Origin: Candidatus Nomurabacteria bacterium
Lineage (GTDB): Bacteria; Patescibacteriota; Minisyncoccia; Phycocordibacterales; UBA9973
Assembly (NCBI GenBank): GCA_009695015.1
Contig: SIBT01000015.1
Span: 1 to 11,521 of the forward strand
Length of the DNA: 11,521 bases
Reading direction: 5' to 3'
Below the pieces are notes generated by a model. The model was given only the letters and a program-made list of their open reading frames with translations, searched no databases and was not told where the DNA came from. The position numbers and the translations under genes were made by a program. Numbering within the stretch: position 1 is the stretch's first letter; every line of letters starts with the position of its first letter. Of the stretch, positions 5,533-11,521 are shown piece by piece.

Positions 5533-6516
5533 ATGACAAAGGCAGAGATGGTAAACACTAAACATAAGACAGTTCTTTTACAAGAAGCAATAGAGGGTTT
5601 AAATTTAGATAGTAAATCAATTGTGGTGGATGCCACATTTGGAGGAGGAGGACATAGTTTGGAGATTTGTAAAAGATTTCCGAATGCAAAAATAATTGCT
5701 CTTGATCAAGACAGTGGTGCTTTTCAAAAAGCCGAGAGTAAATTTAAAGACCTTTATTGCAACATCACTTTTGTTAATGAAAATTTTAGAAATTTAGATA
5801 AGGAAAGTTGGTCCGCAAAGAATTTTGGAAAATACGCCCTCGGAGATACAGGACAGGGTACCCACTTTTCTCAAAATCCTTTGCGGGCCAACAGTGTGGA
5901 TGGAATTATTTTTGATTTAGGTTTGAGTTCCGATCAATTAGAAAATTCTGGACGAGGATTTTCTTTTCTACGAGATGAGCCATTGCTCATGACGATGAAA
6001 GAAAATCCTGGCTCGGAAGATGTAACAGCCGAGGATGTAGTGAACACTTGGGGTGAGAAAAACTTGGCGGACATTATTTATGGTTACGGTGAAGAGAAAT
6101 TTTCTAGGAGAATTGCAAAGGGAATAGTGGAGGCTCGAGAAAAGGCAAAGATTAAAACCACTTTTGATTTAGTAAAAATAATTAGTGAGGTAGTGCCCAA
6201 AGTGTATCAAAGAGGAAGACTACACTACGCCACTAAAACTTTTCAGGCAATAAGGATAGCGGTCAACGATGAATTAGGAGCACTTACTGTAGGGCTAGAT
6301 AAAGGATTTAAATTATTGAAAATAAATGGAAGAATGTCAGTGATTTCTTTTCATAGTTTAGAGGACAGAATAGTAAAAAGATTTTACAAAGAAAAAGTCA
6401 AGGAGGGAAAAGCAGAATTAATAAATAAAAAAGTTATTTTAGCAAATGATAATGAAATTAGAAATAATCCGAGATCAAGAAGTGCTAAATTAAGAATTTT
6501 GGGAAAAATAAATTAA
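5533..6516 (+). CDS. rsmH: 16S rRNA (cytosine-1402-N4)-methyltransferase RsmH
   Basis: S-adenosylmethionine-dependent enzyme (MraW) that methylates N4 of C1402 in the ribosomal P site. The 327 residues show HKTVLLQEAI (11-20), the SAM loop VDATFGGGGHS (32-42), ALDQD (56-60), DGIIFDLGLSS (123-133), GRGFSFLRDEPL (140-151), TFQAIRIAVNDEL and, near the C-terminus, SFHSLEDRIVKRF and NNPRSRSAKLR. I chose ATG 5533 because GAGGG (5520-5524) stands 8 bases upstream and the mraZ stop is one base away; a TTG at 5512 and an ATG at 5548 are alternatives. Residues 101-121 (5833-5895), including GDTGQGTHFSQNPLR, have no counterpart in typical RsmH and their DNA is about half GC, well above the neighbouring sequence, suggesting an in-frame insertion. 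Confidence 0.95.
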   Translation: MTKAEMVNTKHKTVLLQEAIEGLNLDSKSIVVDATFGGGGHSLEICKRFPNAKIIALDQDSGAFQKAESKFKDLYCNITFVNENFRNLDKESWSAKNFGKYALGDTGQGTHFSQNPLRANSVDGIIFDLGLSSDQLENSGRGFSFLRDEPLLMTMKENPGSEDVTAEDVVNTWGEKNLADIIYGYGEEKFSRRIAKGIVEAREKAKIKTTFDLVKIISEVVPKVYQRGRLHYATKTFQAIRIAVNDELGALTVGLDKGFKLLKINGRMSVISFHSLEDRIVKRFYKEKVKEGKAELINKKVILANDNEIRNNPRSRSAKLRILGKIN

Positions 6517-6522
6517 AAAATC

Positions 6523-6897
6523 ATGAGACAAATAAGTTCAAAATTAAATATGTATGTAAAAAGCGTAAGTGTAATAAACAATAACATTGAAAGACTTATG
6601 CTTCATATTATTATTTTTTCTTTCAGTGCGATTGTGTTTTGTTATGTTTTATTTTTAGGAAATATGGTTAGAAATATTGTAGTACGTCAAAGTCTTGAAA
6701 CGAATGCGCGCGCGTTGACCAATGAAGTTCGAAATTTAGAAGTTGTTTATTTATCTATGTCGAGCGATGTTGATCTTGCTTTTTCGTATTCTATTGGATT
6801 TAAAGAGGTAAAAGCAAATTTTACAACTCGAAAAGCTCTCGGTCTTAATTCTAATGAGTCTTTTGGTAATCTAAAAATAGTTAAAAATGACATATAG
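6523..6897 (+). CDS. ftsL: FtsL-like small bitopic division protein
   Basis: The 124-residue product has a short cytoplasmic N-terminus (about 1-26), one strong membrane segment (about 27-48, LMLHIIIFSFSAIVFCYVLF) and an extracytoplasmic part whose first 40 residues (RQSLETNARALTNEVRNLEVVYLSM) suit a short coiled coil. This is the architecture of FtsL/DivIC, which connect the divisome ring to septal peptidoglycan synthesis. FtsL is very poorly conserved in sequence, so the call depends on architecture plus position between rsmH and ftsI, where ftsL normally lies. It begins 6 bases after rsmH and overlaps ftsI by 11 bases. A later ATG at 6550 is possible. The C-terminal third, with GFKEVKANFTTRKALGL, is typical of the region after the coiled coil. 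Confidence 0.72.
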   Translation: MRQISSKLNMYVKSVSVINNNIERLMLHIIIFSFSAIVFCYVLFLGNMVRNIVVRQSLETNARALTNEVRNLEVVYLSMSSDVDLAFSYSIGFKEVKANFTTRKALGLNSNESFGNLKIVKNDI

Positions 6898-8629
6898 TTT
6901 TATTTTTAGATCTAAGATCACACTTTTTTGTCTGATTTTATTTTCTTTAATTTTAACAACCAAGCTTTTTTTAGTGCAAATAGTGAATACTGATGCTTAT
7001 TCAGAATCTGCGGATCGACAGTATATTACACCTCTCGGCAATGTTTATGAGCGTGGAACCATTTTCTTTCAAAGTAGAAGTAAAGAGGAAGGCAAAGATG
7101 GACAGCTTATTGCTGCTTCTACACAGACTACTGGATTCAAGATTGCTATAGATCCTAGTAAAATTATTGATGGAGAATCTCTTTATCAAAAATTGTCAAA
7201 AATAATAGTTCTTGATCACGACGATTTTATGATTAAGGCGACAAAGGTGAATGATCCGTATGAAGAAATAGCAAACCGTCTTTCTAAAGAGCAAGCTGAT
7301 GCTGTATCGGCTCTAAAAATCTCTGACAAAATTTCAGGTTTGAATATTTTTAAAGAAAAATGGCGCTCTTATCCAGGAGGAACGCTCGCTTCTCAAACAC
7401 TCGGCTTTCTCGGCTACAAAGGTGATGAACTTGCAGGCCGTTATGGTCTCGAGAGACAGTACGACGCGCTTCTCTCTCGTACTAATAGCAGTCCCTATGT
7501 CAATTTTTTCGCTGAAGTTTTTTCTAATATAAATAAAACTTTGTTTGAAGATGAAGTGTCGGAAGGAGATATAATAACCACTATTGAACCACAAGTTCAG
7601 AGTTTCTTGGAGAAAAAATTAACAGAGATAAAAGATAAATATCAAGTAGATTTGATCGGTGGAATAATTATGAATCCGCAAGATGGATCTATTTATGCGC
7701 TAGCTATCAAACCGGATTTTGATCCAAATAGTTTTTCTAAAGCCAACATATCTACTTTTTCTAATCCACTCATCGAAGGTGTTTTTGAATTTGGCTCTGT
7801 GATAAAACCCTTGGTTATGGCAGGGGCGATCGACGCTGGAGTGTTGACAGCAGACACTACATATAACGATAAGGGTTCGGTAGTCGTCGAGGATAAAGAA
7901 ATATTTAATTTTGATAGGAAAGGACGAGGTCCGGGCACTAGCATGCAAGAAGTTTTGAATCAATCTCTGAATACTGGGATGGTATATGTCGCGCAAAAAC
8001 TTGGTAAAGAAAAGTTGCGTGATTATTTGCTTTCATATGGTATTAAAAATAAAACTGGAATTGATTTACCAAATGAAACTTCGGGACTCATTTCTGGTAT
8101 ATTAAAAAGTCCTAGAGAAATCGAATATGCTAATGCTGCTTTTGGTCAAGGCATAGCACTGACTCCAATCGGGATGATTCGAGCCTTTGCATCACTTTCA
8201 AATGGTGGTAATCTAATTGTGCCCCACATTGTAAAAGAAATAAAGTATACCAATGGTAGCTCTAAAATTATGAGTTATCCTACTACTCCTACAAAAATTT
8301 CAAAACAGACTAGTGAAGAGATAACGCGTATGTTGATCGGCGTGATGGATACATCGATCAAGGGAGGTAAGGCTAAATTGGATCATTTTAGTGTGGCAGT
8401 AAAAACAGGTACAGCGCAAGTTGCGGACAATACTACAGGAGGATATTATGAAAACATACATACTCATTCTTTTATTGGTTATTTTCCAGCCTACGATTCG
8501 AAGTTTATAGTTTTTCTTTACGCGGTGAATCCAAAGGGTGTGCCTTATGCTGCGACGACTTGGACAGATCCTTTTCTAGATATTACTAATTTTTTATTAA
8601 GTTATTATGAAGTTACGCCTGACCGGTAG
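6887..8629 (+). CDS. ftsI: Septal peptidoglycan transpeptidase FtsI (class B PBP)
   Basis: Penicillin-binding protein that crosslinks septal peptidoglycan. The 580 residues begin with a single membrane anchor (about 9-32), then the class B pedestal domain with RGTIFF (56-61) and the LIAAST segment (74-79), and a transpeptidase domain from about 255. The catalytic triad of motifs is intact: SVIK (304-307, acylated Ser304), SLN (360-362) and KTGT (506-509). GRYGLERQYD (184-193) is the usual pedestal motif before the catalytic domain. There is no PASTA domain. It overlaps the ftsL-like gene by 11 bases and is followed 6 bases later by murF, so the three are probably co-translated. Position in the dcw operon favours the septal enzyme over an elongation-type PBP2. 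The intact site implies that the cell makes crosslinked peptidoglycan. Confidence 0.94.
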   Translation: MTYSFIFRSKITLFCLILFSLILTTKLFLVQIVNTDAYSESADRQYITPLGNVYERGTIFFQSRSKEEGKDGQLIAASTQTTGFKIAIDPSKIIDGESLYQKLSKIIVLDHDDFMIKATKVNDPYEEIANRLSKEQADAVSALKISDKISGLNIFKEKWRSYPGGTLASQTLGFLGYKGDELAGRYGLERQYDALLSRTNSSPYVNFFAEVFSNINKTLFEDEVSEGDIITTIEPQVQSFLEKKLTEIKDKYQVDLIGGIIMNPQDGSIYALAIKPDFDPNSFSKANISTFSNPLIEGVFEFGSVIKPLVMAGAIDAGVLTADTTYNDKGSVVVEDKEIFNFDRKGRGPGTSMQEVLNQSLNTGMVYVAQKLGKEKLRDYLLSYGIKNKTGIDLPNETSGLISGILKSPREIEYANAAFGQGIALTPIGMIRAFASLSNGGNLIVPHIVKEIKYTNGSSKIMSYPTTPTKISKQTSEEITRMLIGVMDTSIKGGKAKLDHFSVAVKTGTAQVADNTTGGYYENIHTHSFIGYFPAYDSKFIVFLYAVNPKGVPYAATTWTDPFLDITNFLLSYYEVTPDR

Positions 8630-8635
8630 AAACCA

Positions 8636-9931
8636 ATGAAACATATTTTCAAAAAAATAATAGTTTATATATTACAAATAGAATCACGTCTGGTAATTTA
8701 TAAATATAAACCGAAAATTATTGCTATTACTGGAAGCGTCGGTAAGACCTCTACCAAGGATGCGATTTATGCAGTTCTCTCTGGTTTATCTTATGTTCGT
8801 AAAAGTGAAAAAAGTTATAACAGTGAAATAGGTTTACCCCTGACTATTTTAGGGATTCCAAACGGATGGAATAATCCATTAATTTGGTTTTTTAATATTT
8901 TTAAAGGTTTGCGACTTATTATAATGCCTCACAAGTATCCTAAATGGCTTGTGTTAGAAGTGGGTGTGGGTCATCCGAATGATATGCGTCGCACTGCTTC
9001 TTGGCTTCAAACGGATGTGGTTATTATCACAGCGATAGGAGAAACTCCAGCCCATATTGAATTTTTTAATTCACGCAAACATTTAATAGAAGAAAAAAGC
9101 GGTTTAATAAAAACTTTAAAAAAAGATGGTCTTTTAATATTAAACATTGATGATGAAGATGTGCTTAAAATGGGGTCGGGTAGCAAACATCGCATGATGA
9201 CTTATGGATGGAAGGACGGAGCTGATATCCTGGGTTCGAGTGACAGTATTTTTTACGATGATATTGGAGTGCCTAAAGGAATAATTTTTAGAGTAGATGA
9301 AGAAGGAAATAGTTTGCCCGTAGTTATCGAAGGAGTGTTTGGTAAAAATCATGTCTATGCATCTTTAGCGTCTCTTGCTTTAGCATTAGGATTAAAGTTA
9401 AATATAATCAATGCCATCAATGCGCTCAAAAATTATGATGTTCCGCCTGGGCGCATGCGTCTACTCCAAGGTAAAAACGATTCTTTGATTATTGATGATA
9501 CTTATAATTCCTCTCCTATAGCTTCTCTATCTGCGCTCAAAACTTTAGCTGAAGTGAAAAATCAAATTAGGAAAATTGCTGTATTGGGGGATATGCTTGA
9601 ATTAGGTAAGCATACAGAGGAAGCCCATAAAGATATTGGTAGGATTGTAAAAGAAAATTGTGATGTTTTGATAGTGGTTGGGTCAAGAGCCAAAGCCATT
9701 AAAGAGGGCGCAATTTCTTTAGGAATGAACGAAGCGAATATTTTTGAATTCTTGAATTCATCGGAAGCAGGAGAGTTTATGAAAACTTTTATCCAAAAAG
9801 GAGATTTGACGCTTGTAAAAGGTTCTCAAGGTATGCGTATGGAGCGGGTAGTAGATGCAATATTATTAGATCAAGAAAATAAAAATAAATTATTGGTCAG
9901 ACAAGAAGATGAGTGGCTGAATAAAAAATAG
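8636..9931 (+). CDS. murF: MurF-type Mur ligase, UDP-MurNAc-pentapeptide synthetase
   Basis: Cytoplasmic ATP-dependent ligase that adds D-Ala-D-Ala to UDP-MurNAc-tripeptide. The 431 residues have the Mur ligase P-loop GSVGKTSTK (33-41), the acidic-metal segment LEVGVGHPNDM, a central EK and LNIDDEDV region, and a C-terminal domain with DDTYNSSPIAS, LGDMLELG and VKGSQGMRMERVV, which are MurF rather than MurC/D/E signatures. The P-loop comes at residue 33, whereas E. coli MurF has it after residue 100, so the N-terminal UDP-MurNAc-binding domain is absent and replaced by about 26 residues that look like a hydrophobic or amphipathic helix. An extra stretch (about 75-100, NPLIWFFNIFKGLRLIIM) is hydrophobic. 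Both suggest membrane contact. It is the last dcw gene in this arm. Confidence 0.88.
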   Translation: MKHIFKKIIVYILQIESRLVIYKYKPKIIAITGSVGKTSTKDAIYAVLSGLSYVRKSEKSYNSEIGLPLTILGIPNGWNNPLIWFFNIFKGLRLIIMPHKYPKWLVLEVGVGHPNDMRRTASWLQTDVVIITAIGETPAHIEFFNSRKHLIEEKSGLIKTLKKDGLLILNIDDEDVLKMGSGSKHRMMTYGWKDGADILGSSDSIFYDDIGVPKGIIFRVDEEGNSLPVVIEGVFGKNHVYASLASLALALGLKLNIINAINALKNYDVPPGRMRLLQGKNDSLIIDDTYNSSPIASLSALKTLAEVKNQIRKIAVLGDMLELGKHTEEAHKDIGRIVKENCDVLIVVGSRAKAIKEGAISLGMNEANIFEFLNSSEAGEFMKTFIQKGDLTLVKGSQGMRMERVVDAILLDQENKNKLLVRQEDEWLNKK

Positions 9932-10004
9932 AAAAAATAATTTTATATCTCCCCGATAAATTTTATCAGCAAGATTTTAGTTTTTTTATTTTCTTTGGCA
10001 TGAT

Positions 10005-10322
10005 CTATTCGAAAATTACTGGTATTTCGAGAACATCGTCGTGTTCGGGAAGTCCAGACGCATTGTTTTTCTGTAATATCAGAGTGCCCCTGTTTCGATT
10101 CTCTGGTTTTTTAAATGTAAGAGTTGCCTTAAACGGTACAAATTCTTTGGTCATCCATTCACCTTCGGCGGTTGCATACCATTTCGCAATGACTATATCG
10201 TTCACATCTTTTAAAATAATTGGAAAAGAAGCTTCAAAGAACCATTTTCCGCGGGCAACGCCCGTGATAATCAGTGGACTTTTTATAACCTCAGTATAAC
10301 TTGAATTTTCTTTTTTAACCAA
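10005..10322 (-). CDS. Gmad2 immunoglobulin-like domain protein, probably N-terminally truncated
   Basis: The frame encodes almost only one Gmad2 domain: SPLIITGVARGKWFFEASFP, then EGEWMTKEFVPFKATLTF and GTLILQKNNASGLPEHDD, closely following the family pattern. Gmad2 proteins are normally exported or lipid-anchored, with an N-terminal signal or membrane segment and a linker (in Parcubacteria often after a Cys-containing SYPRQC module). Here a TAG (10325-10323) lies directly before the first possible start, a TTG at 10322, and no ATG, Shine-Dalgarno site or signal peptide is found in any frame of the next 75 bases. The simplest reading is a 3' remnant of a larger secreted-protein gene; a cytoplasmic single-domain protein with a TTG start is possible. 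Gmad2 is thought to be a surface binding domain; no ligand can be assigned. Confidence 0.72.
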   Translation of the reverse strand: MVKKENSSYTEVIKSPLIITGVARGKWFFEASFPIILKDVNDIVIAKWYATAEGEWMTKEFVPFKATLTFKKPENRNRGTLILQKNNASGLPEHDDVLEIPVIFE

Positions 10323-10329
10323 CTATTCT

Positions 10330-10358
10330 TTGACTTAAAGTAAGTCTTGTGGTACACT
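10330..10358 (+). promoter_or_regulatory. Strong promoter with extended -10
   Basis: TTGACT (10330-10335), a spacer of exactly 17 bases, and TACACT (10353-10358) preceded by TGG (10350-10352), which gives an extended -10. Transcription would start near 10365, leaving a leader of about 34 bases before the ATG at 10399. It is the best-formed promoter in the window and drives a single small gene. Confidence 0.7.
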
Positions 10359-10398
10359 GTAACGGAAAAAGTTCGAATAACCTAAATTGGAGACAAAA

Positions 10399-10755
10399 AT
10401 GAATATTTCTGAAGAAAACGATTTTGTTCTTACTACAAGTATTTTATATGAGTTGTTCCTGGAAATGGAAGCGAACAAGTTTATTCAGACTCTAAACGAT
10501 GCTTTATTAATGAAGGAAGTTTTCATCGCAATGGATGACTGTAAAACTTTCGCAAGTTTAAGTGAGAGCGAGAATATAATATATGCATCTTGCGTGAGAT
10601 TGTTTCTTGGGGCTGTTGAAAATTTGGAGCGAGTTAACAAACTCTATCAAAATCAAAGGTATGTGGCTTTGGCTCTCGCAAAAACAATTGCATTATGGCA
10701 GACGGTTAGGAACTTCCAAACACTTCATGGTACTTTGCCAGAAAAAATTGAATGA
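10399..10755 (+). CDS. Hypothetical all-helical protein, 118 residues
   Basis: I do not recognise this protein. It begins at ATG 10399, six bases after GGAG (10389-10392), the clearest ribosome binding site in the window; a TTG at 10387 would place the start over that site and is rejected. The 118 residues are acidic to neutral with no signal peptide or membrane segment, and read as four or five amphipathic helices (for example ILYELFLEMEANKFIQTL, then NIIYASCVRLFLGAVENLER and YVALALAKTIALWQTVRNF). No metal-binding or catalytic motif stands out. It is a self-contained unit: its own strong promoter, leader, gene and intrinsic terminator. It is the only gene here ending in TGA, and it lies between two decayed genes, which fits a mobile or recently acquired cassette. 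Function unknown. Confidence 0.75.
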   Translation: MNISEENDFVLTTSILYELFLEMEANKFIQTLNDALLMKEVFIAMDDCKTFASLSESENIIYASCVRLFLGAVENLERVNKLYQNQRYVALALAKTIALWQTVRNFQTLHGTLPEKIE

Positions 10756-10772
10756 ACGCCATACGCTTTGTC

Positions 10773-10807
10773 AAATCGTCAATCACATACGTGGTTGACG
10801 ATTTTTT
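10773..10807 (+). terminator. Intrinsic terminator of the orphan gene
   Basis: Arms 10773-10786 (AAATCGTCAATCAC) and 10791-10804 (GTGGTTGACGATTT) form a 14-bp stem with one G-T pair and an ATAC loop, running into a T tract that continues past 10807. It begins 17 bases after the orphan gene stop. Because the 5' arm starts with AAA and the region is T-rich only on the plus strand, it terminates plus-strand transcription. Confidence 0.92.
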
Positions 10808-10837
10808 ATTTTTTTATCATAATGGTTGGTGTTTTTT

Positions 10838-11088
10838 TTAACGATGAATACAACCAGCCCAACAACACGGTCGGCGTTTTCCTTTGATAAGTTCCTCGTG
10901 CGTCCTTTCTATCCGATGACTTCTCGTCTCTGGTTTCTTGGCGGACTCAACCCAACATAGCCACTCATTGCGTGCGAGTGGGGTAATATCCTCCCATACT
11001 ATTCGCACCGTTTCGTCAGAAGTCAGGATTTTCGTAAATTAATTGGAATTTTATGTACCACACCAGTGGCGATTTGTTTTTTGGTCAT
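10838..11088 (-). pseudogene. YdeI/OmpD-associated family gene broken by a -1 frameshift
   Basis: From ATG 11088 the frame reads MTKKQIATGVVHKIPINLRK and then hits TGA at 11025-11023. If one base is added to the four-A run at 11032-11029, reading continues as ILTSDETVRIVWEDITPLAR, through NEWLCWVESAKKPETRSHRI, to the ending GKRRPCCWAGCIHR and TAA at 10838. This is the complete C-terminal pattern of the YdeI/OmpD-associated (OmdA) family, known in small single-domain forms of about 80 residues; the usual PADL-x-x-AL start matches PINLRKIL. The family has been linked to bacteriocin protection, but its biochemistry is unclear. Both halves are well conserved, so the break is recent, a sequencing or assembly error, or a slip site. 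It starts 21 bases beyond the 3' end of tRNA-Glu on the same strand. Confidence 0.82.
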
Positions 11089-11108
11089 AAATTACCAAAT
11101 TTAACCTG

Positions 11109-11180
11109 TGACCTTACTGGGAATCGCACCCAGATTTAAAGCTTGAGAAGCTTTTGTCCTAACTATTAGACGATAAGGCC
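11109..11180 (-). tRNA. tRNA-Glu (anticodon CUC)
   Basis: The minus strand folds as a full cloverleaf of 72 bases: acceptor GGCCTTA with TAAGGTC (one G-T), D stem GTCT with GGAC, anticodon stem AAAGC with GCTTT around loop TTCTCAA, four-base variable region AAAT, T stem CTGGG with CCCAG, and discriminator A. The anticodon CTC reads the Glu codon GAG; the body resembles other bacterial tRNA-Glu genes. CCA is not encoded (the bases after the discriminator are CAG). Two normally invariant elbow bases are changed: the D loop AATAGTTA has A at position 18 instead of G, and the T loop TGCGATT has G at 55 instead of U. A15 with U48 is a compatible Levitt pair. Confidence 0.93.
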
Positions 11181-11188
11181 GTAGGAAA

Positions 11189-11218
11189 AATATAGCATTT
11201 TTAGCAAAAAATTGAAAA
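11189..11218 (-). promoter_or_regulatory. Probable tRNA-Glu promoter
   Basis: On the minus strand TATATT (11194-11189) is preceded directly by TGC (11197-11195), an extended -10, with a weak -35, TTTTCA (11218-11213), 18 bases further up. Transcription would begin near 11182, a couple of bases before the mature tRNA 5' end. The 52-base gap to the next gene holds nothing else I can support. Confidence 0.45.
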
Positions 11219-11232
11219 TTGTTTTATTTTTT

Positions 11233-11451
11233 TTACGGCGCGAGTTTCTTTAATTCTTGCTCGTATTTTTTCATCACTTCCATCGAGGCGGTTTGTTGGT
11301 CGATACCTGCGTCCATTTTTACTTTTACTTCTTGCGCTATTTTTTTAAATAACTCTGGATTTTTCTCCATCATTGTTATAAACATTTCTATTTGGGCTTC
11401 CGGTACGCCTTGCGTGCGAAGCATTTTTCTTAGCAAAAAATTTTGAAACAT
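11233..11451 (-). CDS. Small helical protein, 72 residues, function unknown
   Basis: The product (MFQNFLLRKMLRTQGVPEAQ at the start) is probably helical throughout: a basic amphipathic N-terminal helix, a VPEAQIEMFITMMEKNPELF segment (16-35), then a charged lysine/glutamate-rich helix ending YEQELKKLAP. There is no membrane segment or signal peptide. The pattern resembles small conserved proteins of unknown role in Parcubacteria, in my recollection; I cannot name a family. It lies 11 bases after the end of the gene entering from the right edge, so the two are probably one unit, with tRNA-Glu downstream under its own promoter. No Shine-Dalgarno site precedes the ATG; the upstream bases are AATTTAAAATAAT. 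Confidence 0.75.
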   Translation of the reverse strand: MFQNFLLRKMLRTQGVPEAQIEMFITMMEKNPELFKKIAQEVKVKMDAGIDQQTASMEVMKKYEQELKKLAP

Positions 11452-11462
11452 ATTATTTTAAT

Positions 11463-11521
11463 TTATTCTTCGATCTTAGGTTTTTCAACTTCTAATAATG
11501 AAAGCTCAGGAGAAGAGCCAG
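11463..11521 (-). CDS. C-terminal end of a gene entering from the right edge
   Basis: Only 18 codons and a TAA are visible: GSSPELSLLEVEKPKIEE. The frame is open to the edge while the other two minus-strand frames have stops (TAG, TGA) in the same stretch, and an acidic Glu/Lys/Pro tail is a common protein end. The stop lies 11 bases before the next gene on the strand, consistent with an operon. The product cannot be identified from this much. Confidence 0.5.
   Translation of the reverse strand, partial: GSSPELSLLEVEKPKIEE

Noticed and set aside
9951..9985. Terminator after murF (GATAAATTTTATC followed by T-rich DNA)
   Set aside because: The stem is six A/T-rich pairs with almost no loop and the T run begins 14 bases later. 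It is too weak to call, though termination somewhere between murF and the convergent Gmad2 fragment is likely.
10753..11025. UGA recoded as glycine, as in some Patescibacteria lineages
   Set aside because: All intact core genes read through without in-frame TGA and encode conserved glycines with GGN. The TGA at 11025-11023 comes from a frameshift, and the one at 10753-10755 is followed by a terminator.
9932..11180. Integrated element using tRNA-Glu as attachment site
   Set aside because: I found no repeat of the tRNA 3' end (CCCAGTAAGGTC) near murF, and there is no integrase or other mobility gene.
1..11521. CRISPR array, insertion sequence, or toxin-antitoxin pair
   Set aside because: I saw no regularly spaced repeats, no transposase frame or terminal inverted repeats, and no recognisable toxin or antitoxin. 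The tandem repeat at 5030-5049 has only two units and fits an operator.

Overview
The window is AT-rich and gene-dense, with compact or overlapping genes, few Shine-Dalgarno sites and short divergent core proteins. The family features (MurF without its usual N-terminal domain, the sequence style of LysRS motif 3, a Gmad2 domain fragment, a 72-residue helical protein of a type I associate with Parcubacteria) suggest a member of the Candidate Phyla Radiation, most likely Parcubacteria/Paceibacteria. This placement is inference from protein style, not a phylogeny. The code is standard: UGA is not read as an amino acid in any intact gene, and it serves as a stop in only one gene here.

Region 1 (1-2757, minus strand) reads rpsU, ybeY, ftsA, ftsZ. 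This joins ribosomal protein S21 and the rRNA-processing nuclease YbeY to the actin-like and tubulin-like division proteins. ftsZ runs off the left edge. ybeY and ftsA overlap by 92 bases.

Region 2 (2758-4942, plus strand) starts at a narrow divergent promoter region and holds greA (transcript cleavage factor) and lysS (class II lysyl-tRNA synthetase), closed by an intrinsic terminator.

Region 3 (4943-9931, plus strand) is the early half of a division and cell wall (dcw) operon: mraZ, rsmH, an ftsL-like gene, ftsI (transpeptidase) and murF. Its control region is dense: a 16-bp palindrome, two consensus DnaA boxes in opposite orientation, a promoter, and a tandem 10-bp repeat that fits the MraZ operator. 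The dcw genes are therefore split into two divergent arms around greA-lysS, with ftsA-ftsZ on the opposite strand from mraZ-murF. The usual mraY, murD, ftsW, murG and murC do not follow murF.

Region 4 (9932-11521) is accessory and partly decayed. It has a Gmad2-domain fragment without an export signal, an orphan 118-residue helical gene with its own strong promoter, Shine-Dalgarno site and terminator, a YdeI/OmpD-associated gene broken by one frameshift, a tRNA-Glu(CUC) with altered elbow bases, a small helical protein gene, and the last codons of a further gene at the right edge.

I found no CRISPR array, insertion sequence, prophage or clear novel defence system. The observations most worth following are the mraZ control region with its paired DnaA boxes, the GC-rich in-frame insert in RsmH, and the unusual tRNA-Glu elbow.
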